Below are positions 1 through 8,165 of a DNA stretch of 38,608 nucleotides, piece after piece. The DNA is from Alphaproteobacteria bacterium (GTDB taxonomy: Bacteria; Pseudomonadota; Alphaproteobacteria; UBA7985; JAUIBT01). The notes below the pieces were generated by a model, which saw only the letters and a program-made list of their open reading frames with translations, ran no database searches and was not told the DNA's origin. Position 1 is the stretch's first letter. Each line of letters begins with the position of its first letter. Both the position numbers and the translations under genes were made by a program. The stretch spans positions 1 to 38,608 of the forward strand of contig JAUIBT010000029.1 in NCBI GenBank assembly GCA_030428255.1. The letters are read 5' to 3'.

Positions 1-2
1 TG

Positions 3-110
3 TTCTGCCGGTTCAAGGACTGGCGCCGCGTAGCGACCCGGTTCGACCGCAACATCAAGACCTTCATGGCCACTATCGCCATCGCAGCCTTCGTCACATG
101 GTGGCTCTAA
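3..110 (+). CDS. IS5-family transposase, C-terminal end (partial, cut by window edge)
   Basis: The reading frame is open from the window edge and ends in TAA at 108-110. It encodes 35 residues containing FCRFKDWRRVATRFDRN and ending in AFVTWWL, the characteristic tail of IS5-family (IS427-like) DDE transposases. The N-terminal domain and the catalytic DDE residues lie outside the window, so whether the element is intact cannot be judged here. It sits beside other mobile-element debris. Confidence 0.85.
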   Translation, partial: FCRFKDWRRVATRFDRNIKTFMATIAIAAFVTWWL

Positions 111-123
111 TGAGTCCGGACCC
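111..123. repeat. Probable right terminal inverted repeat of the IS5-family element
   Basis: TGAGTCCGGACCC directly follows the transposase stop codon, the usual position and style of an IS427-group terminal repeat, and is followed by TA, a common target duplication core. The partner end is outside the window, so this rests on position and resemblance only. Confidence 0.4.
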
Positions 124-387
124 TAGTGAAATAGTGGCTGACAAATAGTCGTTTTGTCAACCAGCTTGTCATGAAATCGACAAAAATGGTAGCCCGGTCG
201 GTGTGGTTTCACCTCTGTATAGCAGACACCTACCCGAAGATCAAAGCGAGGCTATCTCATTGTTTTTTGTCTTTTTTAGAGCTGCCTGCACGCTTTTTTT
301 GGCGGATCTGCTGCGGCTGTCCAAAGTAATCCGATGAAACCGAACAGTCGGCAAAGGTATATCCCAATACTATGAAGGGATACGAGC

Positions 388-666
388 ATGGCGAAGCGTC
401 GGAAGTTGGAGACCACATTATGGCCAGGGTTCCGGTGGAAGCGCGGCGCGGCTACAAGACGATGCAAGCGATTGCCGCAGAGCATCAGGGGCACCCGAAC
501 CAGGTCAGTACATGCAAACGCCAAGCGGTCGAGGGGGCTGGTCAATGGGTTTGCCCGTTGCGGCAAACACCATGGCCCGAGCGAGGTTGATGTGACAGGG
601 CTGCGCGCGAAGATCGCAGGGCTGACGGTCGAGAACGATTTTTTGTCCGACGCGCTGAAGCGATGA
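388..666 (+). pseudogene. Frameshifted IS3-family transposase OrfA remnant
   Basis: The frame starting at 388 gives MAKRRK, typical of IS3/IS911 OrfA. The sequence then continues in the frame that includes 372-590, with the helix-turn-helix region AIAAEHQGHPNQVSTCKRQA. It returns to the first frame for the leucine-zipper end AKIAGLTVENDFLSDALKR with stop at 664-666. At least two frame changes are needed to read the protein, so it is broken. The stop overlaps an ATG at 663 that starts MSAEKRR, the usual beginning of the IS3 OrfB start region, but OrfB is lost after a few codons. Confidence 0.8.
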
Positions 667-825
667 GCGCTGAGAAGAGGCGCGCGCCCAGCCACCCGCC
701 GGCGTTCGCAACCCGCGCAACGTCGTCTGTCGTCAACACGGTACCCGCTCCGATAAGCGCCGCGCCGCGCCGCCAAACGCTTTTGCCCTGGCTTCTATGC
801 TGTCAAAAGGGTCTGGCGAGTTCAA

Positions 826-1282
826 AGGCACTTCGATCTTGCAAATGCCACAATCGAGCAAGTCGGCAGCCCGATGGAGCTGTACCAGGATCCAAGCAAC
901 AAGTTCGTTGCGGGATTTATCGGCTCGCCGTCCATGAATTTTTGGCAGGGGTTGTTGAAAGTGTCGCGGTGCGGGTACCCGATTAGGGAGACCAAAGGCT
1001 CGAAACTTCAATTGCTTTGCCTGCCGATGGTAGCGAAATCGTCATTGGGCTGCGCCCGCAGCACCTGACCGTGACCCAGGCCCCATCCCCTCTGAAGGTT
1101 GAAATTCGCGCGAGCGCCTTGGCGGTGGGGCCTATGACTACCTATCGACCCCGACCAGCGAGCGCATCGTGGTGGAAACCAAAAGCAACGATCCTATTGC
1201 ATCTGGCACCCCTGTGACCCTTGGCTTCGACCAAAGCGATGCACTCTACTTCGATGCAAAGACCGAACAGCGCCTTAGGTAG
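826..1282 (+). pseudogene. Truncated and frameshifted UgpC/MsmX-type sugar ABC transporter ATPase (3' remnant)
   Basis: Only the C-terminal third of the ATPase is present. One frame encodes [19 protein letters not shown] and GSPSMNF, a signature of UgpC/MalK-type ATP-binding subunits just after the nucleotide-binding domain. A second frame gives [11 protein letters not shown] from the regulatory TOBE domain. A further frame change gives YDYLSTPTSERIVVE and ends with ALYFDAKTEQRLR and a stop at 1280-1282. The Walker A, signature and Walker B motifs are absent. It was probably truncated by the adjacent IS insertions and is decaying; no function is expected. Confidence 0.8.
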
Positions 1283-1473
1283 CGCCCGTATCGCGTTTTT
1301 GATCGCCGCGCCTCAGACGGCGCGAGCAAAGCCCGAGCAATCGCCCTCGATTGTGCCAAAGATCCGCATGGTGCATTTGCGATAATATCAAACAGATAGA
1401 GCGCCTAGGCTGAATGAAATCCAGTAAAACGCGCTCTTGGTCAATCCGGTCTGACCGCCTGAGAGCGGGCCAT

Positions 1474-2148
1474 TTAATTCGGCTGCCGCAGTCGCTCAAC
1501 CATCGCCGCAAACCCTCGCGCGGCAGCATGTTGGAGCGGCGTAACGCCGCCGCGATCCGCCAAGCTTCGATCAGCTCCGGCGGACAGGAGGGCATCGAGC
1601 ACGGCTTGGTGATCCGAACCGCCATCGCCCAGCACCACGGCTTCGATGACAGCCGTCCAGTGCAGGTTGTTGACGTGATCGAGCGGCGCACCAGCGGCGA
1701 TCAGGCGCTTCACCACCTCGACATGGCCCAGATGCGCGGCGGCAATCAGTGCGGTACCATCGTAGGGACTGGTCACCAGGCCGGGATCATTGCCGAGTTC
1801 GATGGCCAGCGACATCAGCTCCGGATCGTCGGCCACGGCGGCGATGGTCACGACATCGTATGCTTGATGCTCCAGCGCGTTCATGTCGGCACCGGCCCCA
1901 GCCAGCGCCCGCAGGGCTTCGTCCGCAGAGGCGAAGGCAGCCACATGCACTGGTGTCCGGCCCTTCGGGTCACGCGCATTGACGTCAGCGCCTTCGGCAA
2001 CCAGCCTTTCGATCCCCGCGACATCGCCCTGGTGCGCGGCTAGAAACAGCCCCTCATAGGCCGCGACCTCGCGGCTAGATGGAGCCGTCTGTGCCGAGGC
2101 CGCTGCTGCGAGTCCGGCCAGAATTACGATCATGAAAAATCGGATCAT
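1474..2148 (-). CDS. Exported ankyrin-repeat protein (AnkB-like)
   Basis: The gene encodes 224 residues. The start at 2148 is chosen because MIRFFMIVILAGLAAAASAQ is a clear signal peptide and GAGGAGAT lies just upstream; an upstream in-frame extension lacks these. The mature protein consists of about four ankyrin repeats, with motifs such as GADVNARDPKGRTPVHVAA, GTALIAAAHLGHVEVVKRL and GVTPLQHAAARGFAAMVERL, and is expected to be periplasmic. The gene is the last of four co-oriented genes and starts 67 bases after the HbpS-like gene. Periplasmic ankyrin proteins such as AnkB of Pseudomonas aeruginosa are known to support peroxide resistance. A similar role here is inferred from context and not shown by the sequence. 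Confidence 0.8.
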   Translation of the reverse strand: MIRFFMIVILAGLAAAASAQTAPSSREVAAYEGLFLAAHQGDVAGIERLVAEGADVNARDPKGRTPVHVAAFASADEALRALAGAGADMNALEHQAYDVVTIAAVADDPELMSLAIELGNDPGLVTSPYDGTALIAAAHLGHVEVVKRLIAAGAPLDHVNNLHWTAVIEAVVLGDGGSDHQAVLDALLSAGADRSLADRGGVTPLQHAAARGFAAMVERLRQPN

Positions 2149-2215
2149 TCGGGTGTATCTCCTCTCAAATTCGGGTTGTCCAGGTCCGCACGCTGCCGCA
2201 CGGACCTGAAGGTGC

Positions 2216-2698
2216 TCACTCGGCACCGATCGCGTCGAGGCCGACCCGGGCGCAATCCGCGTCGATTGCACCCGACGGGGCGCCACCGACGCCAATACCG
2301 CCAACGAGCGCGCCACCTATGCGGATCGGCAGACCTCCGGCTTGGATCACCAGCCGCCCGTCCATATCGCGCAGGCCATTGTTCTGTGGATTGCCGGCAA
2401 TGAACGCAGCAAGCCCTGCGGTGTCGCGTCCAAGACCGGCAGAGGCGAAGGCCTTACCCGTTGCGCTGGACGCCGTATGAGGGCCAGAATTGTCGGCTTT
2501 CAGCAGCACCTTGGTATTTCCGTCGCGCGCGACAATCGCAACGCTGACCTTGTGCCCTTCGGCGGCGCAGGCCGCAAGGGCGGCGGTTGCGGCTTCGCTC
2601 GCCATGACGAGCGGCAGATAGGGGCTGGTCGGCAGGTCCTGTGCCATCGCGGCCAGGGGAGCAGCAAGTGCAGCGAGAAGAGCGGTGGTTCTGAGCAT
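2216..2698 (-). CDS. Exported GlcG/HbpS-like (DUF336) protein, possible heme binder
   Basis: A protein of 160 residues with a signal peptide (MLRTTALLAALAAPLAAMA, cleavage before QD). The rest fits the GlcG/HbpS family: an N-terminal helix (ASEAATAALAACAAEGHKV), SVAIVARDGN, the serine- and glycine-rich helix region with GKAFASAGLGRD, and the C-terminal GGLPIRIGGALVGGIGVGG. Family members such as Streptomyces HbpS are extracytoplasmic, bind heme and modulate a two-component system (SenS/SenR). Here the gene lies 90 bases after a response regulator gene in the same direction, which makes a sensor-accessory role plausible. Heme binding itself cannot be seen. Confidence 0.8.
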   Translation of the reverse strand: MLRTTALLAALAAPLAAMAQDLPTSPYLPLVMASEAATAALAACAAEGHKVSVAIVARDGNTKVLLKADNSGPHTASSATGKAFASAGLGRDTAGLAAFIAGNPQNNGLRDMDGRLVIQAGGLPIRIGGALVGGIGVGGAPSGAIDADCARVGLDAIGAE

Positions 2699-2788
2699 GT
2701 CGGGTTCTCCTTTGATGTTGACCCGGTGACACCTACGCCATCGTGGGCCTATGCCCCATTCGTAGGCGGGCCCGACACCTCCGTAGAA

Positions 2789-3397
2789 CTACAGAGCGCC
2801 CTCCGCTTCGATCCAGAGGCGTGTCAACTCCGCCGGGGACGTGGTTCCCAGTTTGGCGCCGATCGCCGCGCGATGGCTTTCAACGGTCCGGGGCGAAACG
2901 TCAAGCGCCCCGGCTATCTCACGGGTCGCAAAGCCGCGCGCTACGAGCGAGAGAATCTCGCGTTCGCGCGGGGTCAGCCCGGATATGAGAGTCAGCGTTT
3001 CGCGGCGTTCGGCTTCCAGTGAGGCCAACCGGTCAAGAGCCGCTTGGCCCTTCTGGATCGCGTCGATCAGGTCTTGCTCGTCCACTGGCTTCGACAGGAA
3101 ATCAATGGCACCGTTGCGGAAGGCCTTCCGGCAGGCCTCGATGTCGCCGTGTCCTGAGATCACGACGGTTGGCCAGGCTAGGCCAGATGCCACCAACCGC
3201 TCCTGTAGCTTCAATCCAGAAATGGCTGGCATCCGGATATCGAGGATCAAGCAGCCCGGGTCCAGTTTCGGCAGGGTCAAAAGGAAATCCTCAGGTCCGG
3301 GGAACGCGCGCACGTCGATCCCTACAGTCGAGAGGAGCAGCGAGAGCGCATCGCGAACCGCCTCATCGTCGTCGACGAGATAGACTGGTGCAGTCAT
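2789..3397 (-). CDS. FixJ/NarL-type response regulator with LuxR DNA-binding domain
   Basis: The protein has 202 residues. The receiver domain (about 1-120) has the acidic pair in YLVDDDEAV, the phosphoacceptor Asp53 in LILDIRMP, a Ser/Gly switch region VVISGHG and Lys103 in LSKP. The output domain (about 140-184) is a LuxR-type helix-turn-helix with LTPREREILSLVARG and SPRTVESHRAAI. The start codon overlaps the stop of the kinase gene by four bases (ATGA), so the two are translationally coupled and are a cognate pair. It probably controls the two downstream exported-protein genes; no operator was identified. Confidence 0.92.
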   Translation of the reverse strand: MTAPVYLVDDDEAVRDALSLLLSTVGIDVRAFPGPEDFLLTLPKLDPGCLILDIRMPAISGLKLQERLVASGLAWPTVVISGHGDIEACRKAFRNGAIDFLSKPVDEQDLIDAIQKGQAALDRLASLEAERRETLTLISGLTPREREILSLVARGFATREIAGALDVSPRTVESHRAAIGAKLGTTSPAELTRLWIEAEGAL

Positions 3398-4941
3398 GAG
3401 GCGGCCTCCCGGGCGGCGTGGGCCAGCGGCAGGCTGACCCTGAACCGTGCGCCCTCGCGGGCCTCGACAAGCGTCAGATCGCCGCCAGCCCGCTCGACAA
3501 GGCGTTGGCTGAGCGCGAGGCCAAGGCCAGTTCCTTTCTCTCGGGTCGTCACGAATGGGGTGAACAGCCGGTCTCGCACGTCGGGCTGGACGCCTGGACC
3601 GGTATCGCTGACATCGATCACCACCTGGTCTGTAAGCTGTGCTGCGTCGACAGCGACCTTGCGCGCGCCCACGGTCTCGGCAACCGCATCCAGGGCGTTC
3701 CGGATAAGGTTGAAGAGGACCTGTTCCAACTCAACCCGATCGCCCACCACCAGCAGCGGCGATGGTGGCACCACCACGGCCAGCCGGGCGTCAAGCTGCG
3801 AGGCCTGCCCTGCTAACAGGGTTTCGGCGACGCGAATGCACTCCCTGAGGTCAATCAGCTCCGTCTTGTGTTCCCCTGGTCTGGTCCACGTTCGCAGCCG
3901 CTCAAGGATGGCGGAAGCGCGCCGCGTCTGCCCGATCAGGTCCTCCAGGATGCCCGCGACGCGCTCGCCGTCGCCCCGCGCGGCCAAGCGCCTGGCTGCC
4001 TGCGCCTGGGCCAGGATCGCCGTCAATGGCTGGGTCAATTCATGGGCCATGCCACTTGCCATCTCACCGAGCGCGTTCACCCGGGAGGCATGGCTGAGAC
4101 GGGTCTCTAGACCACTGAGCTCGGCGCGCCGCTCGGCCGCGCGGACCCGTGCCCACTGGCGTGTCGTGGCGTGCAGGACAAGGGTCACCAGCGTGACCCC
4201 TGCGATCATCAGGGCGATCATTCCGGCGGGCAGCAGGTCCGCTGCCGTCAATGTCGTACCGGTCTCAAGGCGCAACGGTTGCGTGTTGCTCGCCAGCGCG
4301 CGCGCGTATTGTGGACTGCCGAGATCTGCTCCGCCGCCGAGTATCGCCGTCCCGTCCGGTAAAGTTAGCCCGCGAGCGGTCCCGCGCCGGGCCCAGAATG
4401 CGGAATCGCCGTCGAGGAGCGCGGCCGCATCAATCACCAGCGCCAGACCGTAGCGCGCAACCTCAGTATTCGGACTTCTTTTGAAGATCATGTAGGCTGG
4501 CGGCTCTGAGGGATATCGCAGAAGGACCGGCGAAGCGCTGGATTCCTGCGCAGCTTCGCGGATGAGGCCATGGGCCTCGGTATCGAACGTACCGATGTCG
4601 AGCGCATCGACGTCCCCTTGAAGCGACACAAGCGAGATGCCGATGATCCGCGGATAGAACCGCATGATCGCGCCGGACACCTCGCGAAACAGGTCGCGGC
4701 GCTGCTCCCCGCCTGCAACAGCAATCGCCGACAAGGCGGTCAGGTGGGCATCATGTTGATCAGCGCGCTGCGAAGCCACAGCATGAAGCCGCTCGCTTTC
4801 TACCGTGATCTCGGAAAGCTGGGCGCGGTGCTCCCAAAGCGCGACGACGGCAACAGCTGTGCAACAGGCCAAGAGCCAGCTTGCCACCCAAGCCCGGGAC
4901 AATGGTGCGCGACCTTGAATGGAGATGTTTTTGGTCTTCAC
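3394..4941 (-). CDS. Membrane sensor histidine kinase (FixL/DctB-like transmitter)
   Basis: The protein has 515 residues and a GTG start at 4941. A transmembrane segment near 18-36 and another near 238-257 enclose a periplasmic sensor region of about 200 residues without a recognised fold. The transmitter follows: an H box with His300 in GMAHELTQPLTAIL, an N box with Asn415 in NLIRNALDA, DTGPG at 446-450 and GTGLGL at 470-475. The HELTQPL form is typical of FixL and DctB relatives. It detects an extracytoplasmic signal and phosphorylates the overlapping response regulator. The downstream HbpS-like protein could present the signal, but that is inference. Confidence 0.92.
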   Translation of the reverse strand: MKTKNISIQGRAPLSRAWVASWLLACCTAVAVVALWEHRAQLSEITVESERLHAVASQRADQHDAHLTALSAIAVAGGEQRRDLFREVSGAIMRFYPRIIGISLVSLQGDVDALDIGTFDTEAHGLIREAAQESSASPVLLRYPSEPPAYMIFKRSPNTEVARYGLALVIDAAALLDGDSAFWARRGTARGLTLPDGTAILGGGADLGSPQYARALASNTQPLRLETGTTLTAADLLPAGMIALMIAGVTLVTLVLHATTRQWARVRAAERRAELSGLETRLSHASRVNALGEMASGMAHELTQPLTAILAQAQAARRLAARGDGERVAGILEDLIGQTRRASAILERLRTWTRPGEHKTELIDLRECIRVAETLLAGQASQLDARLAVVVPPSPLLVVGDRVELEQVLFNLIRNALDAVAETVGARKVAVDAAQLTDQVVIDVSDTGPGVQPDVRDRLFTPFVTTREKGTGLGLALSQRLVERAGGDLTLVEAREGARFRVSLPLAHAAREAAS

Positions 4942-5608
4942 TTATCCGTCCAACAAGTCGATGCGATAATCGAGTGACACTGGGAATGATAGCATAAGGC
5001 TCTGACTGTTTGTTGGAATCCGTAGAGCTACAGAGACAACGCGCGCGAACACGCGGCTTGAGTGATTTGCGCTCGCCTACCCCGCGCATACTCCCGCATC
5101 TCGGCATAGTTGACCAGCGTCTCCTCGATCGCTGATTGCCTCAGCAGCATGGCCGGCTCCTCTTCCAGCCCTGCCCGCATTTCCTGGCTACACTCGACAA
5201 GCAGTTGGCAGAGCCCTAGGCCGCTAGCGTCAAAATCGCCCCTGGTGCAACAGCACAGGCCGGGGCCTTCGTAGCGACTCTAGGAGCCGTGTTTGGGTGC
5301 AGCGGCGGGCATATGTCGGCCCATCAGACAAGGAGCGTGTGTCGAGCGATGCTAGCCTTGGAAGGCTGGGCCGAGACGGCACAAAAAAACAGGCTGATCG
5401 CCCGCATCTTTACTTCGGTCGCCCGCGCCTAAAACTTATTCGTAGTTTTTCAATCGGTTAAGCGCTCGCGATGGGCGCTTGGTAGCCCCGGCCGGGGTGT
5501 TTTGACAACAAGATATCAAAGACTTATTTCAAAGTGCGGGCGAAAAAGGCCCTTTGATTTCTTTAGGTTTTTTTGGGGGCCGCCCGCACCTTGGGGCGGC
5601 GGTTTTGG
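4942..5608. other. Gene-poor junction between host operon and prophage
   Basis: No complete gene is convincing in these 667 bases. The part near 5028-5279 retains an open minus-strand frame (listed separately). AAGCGC and GCGCTT around 5459-5482 form an imperfect hairpin, followed by the palindrome CCCCGGCCGGGG. GCCGCCC/GGGCGGC-type complementarity near 5575-5603 is followed by TTTT on the plus strand. The prophage's left attachment site probably lies here, but without the other end no core repeat can be matched. Confidence 0.4.
5028..5279 (-). pseudogene. Possible remnant of an unknown coding sequence
   Basis: An open frame of 83 triplets runs between stops at 5280-5282 and 5028-5030 with no good start codon. 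Its translation reads like a real helical, charged protein, for example GLGLCQLLVECSQEMRAGLE and ETLVNYAEMREYARG. I do not recognise it. It may be the 3' end of a gene cut off when the prophage or another element inserted, or it may be chance in GC-rich DNA. Confidence 0.25.
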
Positions 5609-5833
5609 CTATGTTTGTTTGACCTTGTAGAAGATGCGCAGCTCGGCAATCGCCCCACGTCGCCCGCACCCATTGCATCGCGAGCGCTCCGCCACATCCT
5701 TCAGCCTTGCCTCCGGCCCCAGGGCCTCGATCATGGCCAATACAGGCACCTCGGCTTGCCGCCCGCATTCGCATTGCAGGTAGATGTGATGCCCATCGAT
5801 CATGGAAAGGAATGTGCCGTATTTCTGGGCCAT
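5609..5833 (-). CDS. Small zinc-ribbon protein, phage-end gene of unknown function
   Basis: The product starting at 5833 has 74 residues (MAQKYGTF...). It contains two cysteine pairs, QCECGRQ and CNGCGRRG, about 40 residues apart, which would bind one zinc ion as a ribbon. The frame is open upstream to 5914, but a strong terminator lies inside that extension, so the downstream start is preferred. No clear ribosome-binding site is visible; a second Met (MIDGHH) is an alternative start. It is the last gene at this end of the prophage, where accessory genes are common. Function unknown. Confidence 0.55.
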   Translation of the reverse strand: MAQKYGTFLSMIDGHHIYLQCECGRQAEVPVLAMIEALGPEARLKDVAERSRCNGCGRRGAIAELRIFYKVKQT

Positions 5834-5869
5834 CGGCCGATTGTAGCGATAGGCGATCCAAATCCCCAA
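5834..5869 (-). promoter_or_regulatory. Candidate promoter for the zinc-ribbon gene, possibly leaderless
   Basis: On the minus strand TTGGGG and TACAAT are separated by 18 bases, and TACAAT (5840-5845) ends six bases before the ATG at 5833. Transcription from it would begin at or next to the start codon, matching the lack of a ribosome-binding site. It lies just past the late-operon terminator. Confidence 0.25.
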
Positions 5870-5872
5870 ACG

Positions 5873-5908
5873 CAAAAAAGCGCCCCCTCGGCCGAAGCCA
5901 AGGGGGCG
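5873..5908 (-). terminator. Rho-independent terminator of the prophage late operon
   Basis: On the minus strand CGCCCCCT (complement of 5901-5908) pairs with AGGGGGCG (complement of 5881-5888), extended by GGC/GCC pairing towards a short loop, and is followed by a run of six T (complement of 5874-5879). It lies directly after the stop codon of the fibre-assembly-like gene. Confidence 0.85.
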
Positions 5909-5914
5909 GACCAA

Positions 5915-6460
5915 TCAGGGCAGAGCTGGCCAGTGCTTGTCGTCGGCGTAGTCGTCAGGCAATGGCTCTTGGGCCAGGAGCACCGCCTGTGCAGCCAGGA
6001 TTGCTCCCGAATCAGTTGCTAGCTGTTGTGCTTTGGCCAAAACGAGTTGTGCCGTATCCACAACTGACAACCCACGGGCAAAACCAATGGCTGATAGCAA
6101 TGGCGCGAGAGCGTTGGCGTCAGCTATAACGGACTTCGCCTCAATGAGTTGAAGCGGCCAAGTCTCGCGCTCCTGTGGCATGTAGTCGATGCTTAAGGCC
6201 GATATCCTCCGTGCAGCTTCAAAGCGGATCGCTTGCTCAGAAACGAGGCTTGGATCTTCTTCCTGCGCTATTGCCGGCTCGGCTTCTATTTGCCAGTTTG
6301 CCCCGTCCCATCTAGCAAAATAGCCTTTATCAAAGGTCGGTGGCTCGGCCTCAACGCAGCCAGCTGGAATGAGAAAAACTCCAGGCTCTAATGGGCTCTC
6401 ATCAGCCTTTGTCTGACCGATAAATCGACCATCGGGTGCAGTTTGATAAACAATTTTCAC
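5915..6460 (-). CDS. Tail fibre assembly-like protein
   Basis: A protein of 181 residues with a GTG start nine bases after the collar-fibre stop codon. The N-terminal part includes MKIVYQTAPDGRFIG and PPTFDKGYFARWDGANW, the style of phage fibre-assembly chaperones that recognise the fibre tip. The rest is a helical, alanine-rich domain ending in DDKHWPALP. Position directly after a collar-type fibre is typical for such chaperones. The specific family is not certain; it could also be a short structural tail protein. Confidence 0.6.
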   Translation of the reverse strand: MKIVYQTAPDGRFIGQTKADESPLEPGVFLIPAGCVEAEPPTFDKGYFARWDGANWQIEAEPAIAQEEDPSLVSEQAIRFEAARRISALSIDYMPQERETWPLQLIEAKSVIADANALAPLLSAIGFARGLSVVDTAQLVLAKAQQLATDSGAILAAQAVLLAQEPLPDDYADDKHWPALP

Positions 6461-6469
6461 AACTTCTAC

Positions 6470-7225
6470 TCAGTATTTAATACAGGCCATAAGGGCGATA
6501 TTTCGGGGTCGTGTTTCACCAATTGCCGATGCGGTCAAAGTCGCGCGATAGCCGCCTGTTGAGCCGCCATAATTCGGATGCACGCCCCCCTTTGGGGCAA
6601 AAACATTCATGTTAAGATTGCCATAAGCATAAGGTTTTCTGATTTCCATAAAATCCTCCAGGCCTTTAGAGCCGGTCCGTTGATCCTGAAATGTCCCAAG
6701 ACCTCTTCCAGTATCCACTCCCCTAGCAGCGGCCCACCCTCGAATAAATTCACCACGGAGATCGGGAATGTTGAACGTAGTTGAGCCGTCTCCTGCGCCA
6801 AAAGTCGTGCCGATAGCAGCAAAAAGATCACTATATGTTGTTCGAGATAAAGTGGTTCCGTTTGCGTGTAGCCAGCCCGCCGGAGCGGTATTGCGGGCGA
6901 CATAAATGACGGCCCCTGCGGGAGTGCTATCAGGCGCGAGTGACGCTATCGCCTGTGACAGCCGAAGAGGCGAAAACGACCTGATCGTCGATAGTGTCCC
7001 CGCCTCAGCTTCCGTTTGAGTTGCCTCTGGCATGTGCTCCTGGACAACGCTGCCGACGTCAGTGTCGCGCAGGATGGAAACAAGGGTTTCGCCGCCACTA
7101 TCGGTCTTCTTGAAGTAGACCTTACCGTCGTGGGTATTGATCGCAAATTCGCCCGCAGCAATGTCTGCCAGAGCAGGCACGCTCCCTGCAACTGCGGATC
7201 GTTTGTGTTTGATTGGCACCTGCAT
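6470..7225 (-). CDS. Tail fibre protein with phage collar domain
   Basis: The protein has 251 residues from the ATG at 7225 (MQVPIKHKRSA), preceded by GGAAAGAG; an upstream GTG-type extension overlaps the intergenic leader and is rejected. The N-terminal part (LADIAAGEFAINTHDGKVYF) resembles the attachment segment of many phage fibres. The middle contains a tail-collar domain: PAGAVIYVARNTAPAGWLHA, LFAAIGTTFGAGDG, then TFNIPDLRGEFIRGW. The C-terminal tip ends RPRNIALMACIKY, as in host-recognition fibres. It probably contacts the host receptor. Confidence 0.85.
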   Translation of the reverse strand: MQVPIKHKRSAVAGSVPALADIAAGEFAINTHDGKVYFKKTDSGGETLVSILRDTDVGSVVQEHMPEATQTEAEAGTLSTIRSFSPLRLSQAIASLAPDSTPAGAVIYVARNTAPAGWLHANGTTLSRTTYSDLFAAIGTTFGAGDGSTTFNIPDLRGEFIRGWAAARGVDTGRGLGTFQDQRTGSKGLEDFMEIRKPYAYGNLNMNVFAPKGGVHPNYGGSTGGYRATLTASAIGETRPRNIALMACIKY

Positions 7226-7352
7226 GTGGTTGCTCTTTCCAAGGATGACGCAAATAAAGAGGGCCGCCACCCAGATAGGTGACGGCCCAGCGCATCGGCC
7301 ACGTCCGCCCAAGAATGCGTGGCGATGGCCCCTTGCGGGGTCTTGGGCCGGG

Positions 7353-7679
7353 CTAGCCTTTCAGCAAGGCCCCGCCAGAACGACGGGCGGCCAAAACCCA
7401 GGAGATCAGGCCGCCGCCGCCGAGCCAGGCCGATGCGAACTCAAGGATCGCAACACCCAGGTTCAGGGCTTGCTCGAAGTCGGTCCCGTCGGCGGCATCG
7501 CGCAACGGGGTCAGGTAGGCCAGCACGGCCAGGATAGCGCCCGCGGCGGTTTTCTTGCCCTTCAGAAAGCGGGCGATGGGCGTGATGCCGATGGCCAGGA
7601 GGATATCAACAAAGTTGAGATCGTCGTGGGAAGGCTCGGCCTGGTGGGAGCCACGGGTGCCGGGAAATTGTGTAGGCAT
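7353..7679 (-). CDS. Small predicted membrane protein in lysis region
   Basis: A protein of 108 residues, with AAAGGA eight bases before the ATG. It has hydrophobic stretches around 23-38 (FVDILLAIGITPIARFL), 45-58 (AAGAILAVLAYLTPL) and 74-98, and ends in a short basic tail (ARRSGGALLKG). Size, topology and position beside a secreted nuclease and endolysin suggest a second holin or antiholin. No lipobox or spanin signature is visible. Family not recognised. Confidence 0.55.
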   Translation of the reverse strand: MPTQFPGTRGSHQAEPSHDDLNFVDILLAIGITPIARFLKGKKTAAGAILAVLAYLTPLRDAADGTDFEQALNLGVAILEFASAWLGGGGLISWVLAARRSGGALLKG

Positions 7680-7691
7680 GAGATTGTTCCT

Positions 7692-8165
7692 TTAGTTGGG
7701 AGGATCGGGGAGAGTATCGGCGCACCAGTCGCGTTTGGGGCCTTGCCCGGTGTAGGGGGCTGCCAGACCCTCTGCCTGGATGAGATCGCCCCAGTCCTTG
7801 CCGCCTGCGGTCAGCACGCGGGCGTTAAAGCGGCCCCCGAATTTGTCGGGTTTAACGCCGACCAAAAGCACCGGATCGCCCACCGGGAAGGCTTCGGCCA
7901 TGATGGCCTTGGCCTGCTCGGCGCGCTGTTTTTCTAGGGCGCACTTGCCGCGCCGCTCGGGCGTATCGATGCCCAGCACGCGGATCGAGACCCCGGCCGC
8001 CACCATCTGCGGCCAGATATGGGCGTCCACGACAACCGTGTCGCCGTCGATCACCCGCACAATCGTAGCCGGGATCGGCCATCGGTTGAGCGGGTCACTT
8101 GCGCTCGCCTTCGAGGCGATAAGGCTCAGAAGGATCGCCAAGGATAGGAACAGAACTCGGAGCAT
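7692..8165 (-). CDS. Secreted thermonuclease (staphylococcal nuclease-like)
   Basis: The product has 157 residues; a signal peptide of about 22 residues (MLRVLFLSLAILLSLIASKASA) is followed by a compact SNase fold. Key motifs are RVIDGDTVVVDA, IRVLGIDTPERRG and KFGGRFNARV, which carry the usual acidic calcium ligands and active-site Arg and Glu. GGAGG precedes the ATG. The start lies 71 bases inside the endolysin gene. Exported, it would degrade nucleic acid in the periplasm or on release. A nuclease in a lysis cassette is uncommon; it might reduce viscosity of lysates, destroy host DNA or attack DNA of competing phages. Confidence 0.88.
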   Translation of the reverse strand: MLRVLFLSLAILLSLIASKASASDPLNRWPIPATIVRVIDGDTVVVDAHIWPQMVAAGVSIRVLGIDTPERRGKCALEKQRAEQAKAIMAEAFPVGDPVLLVGVKPDKFGGRFNARVLTAGGKDWGDLIQAEGLAAPYTGQGPKRDWCADTLPDPPN

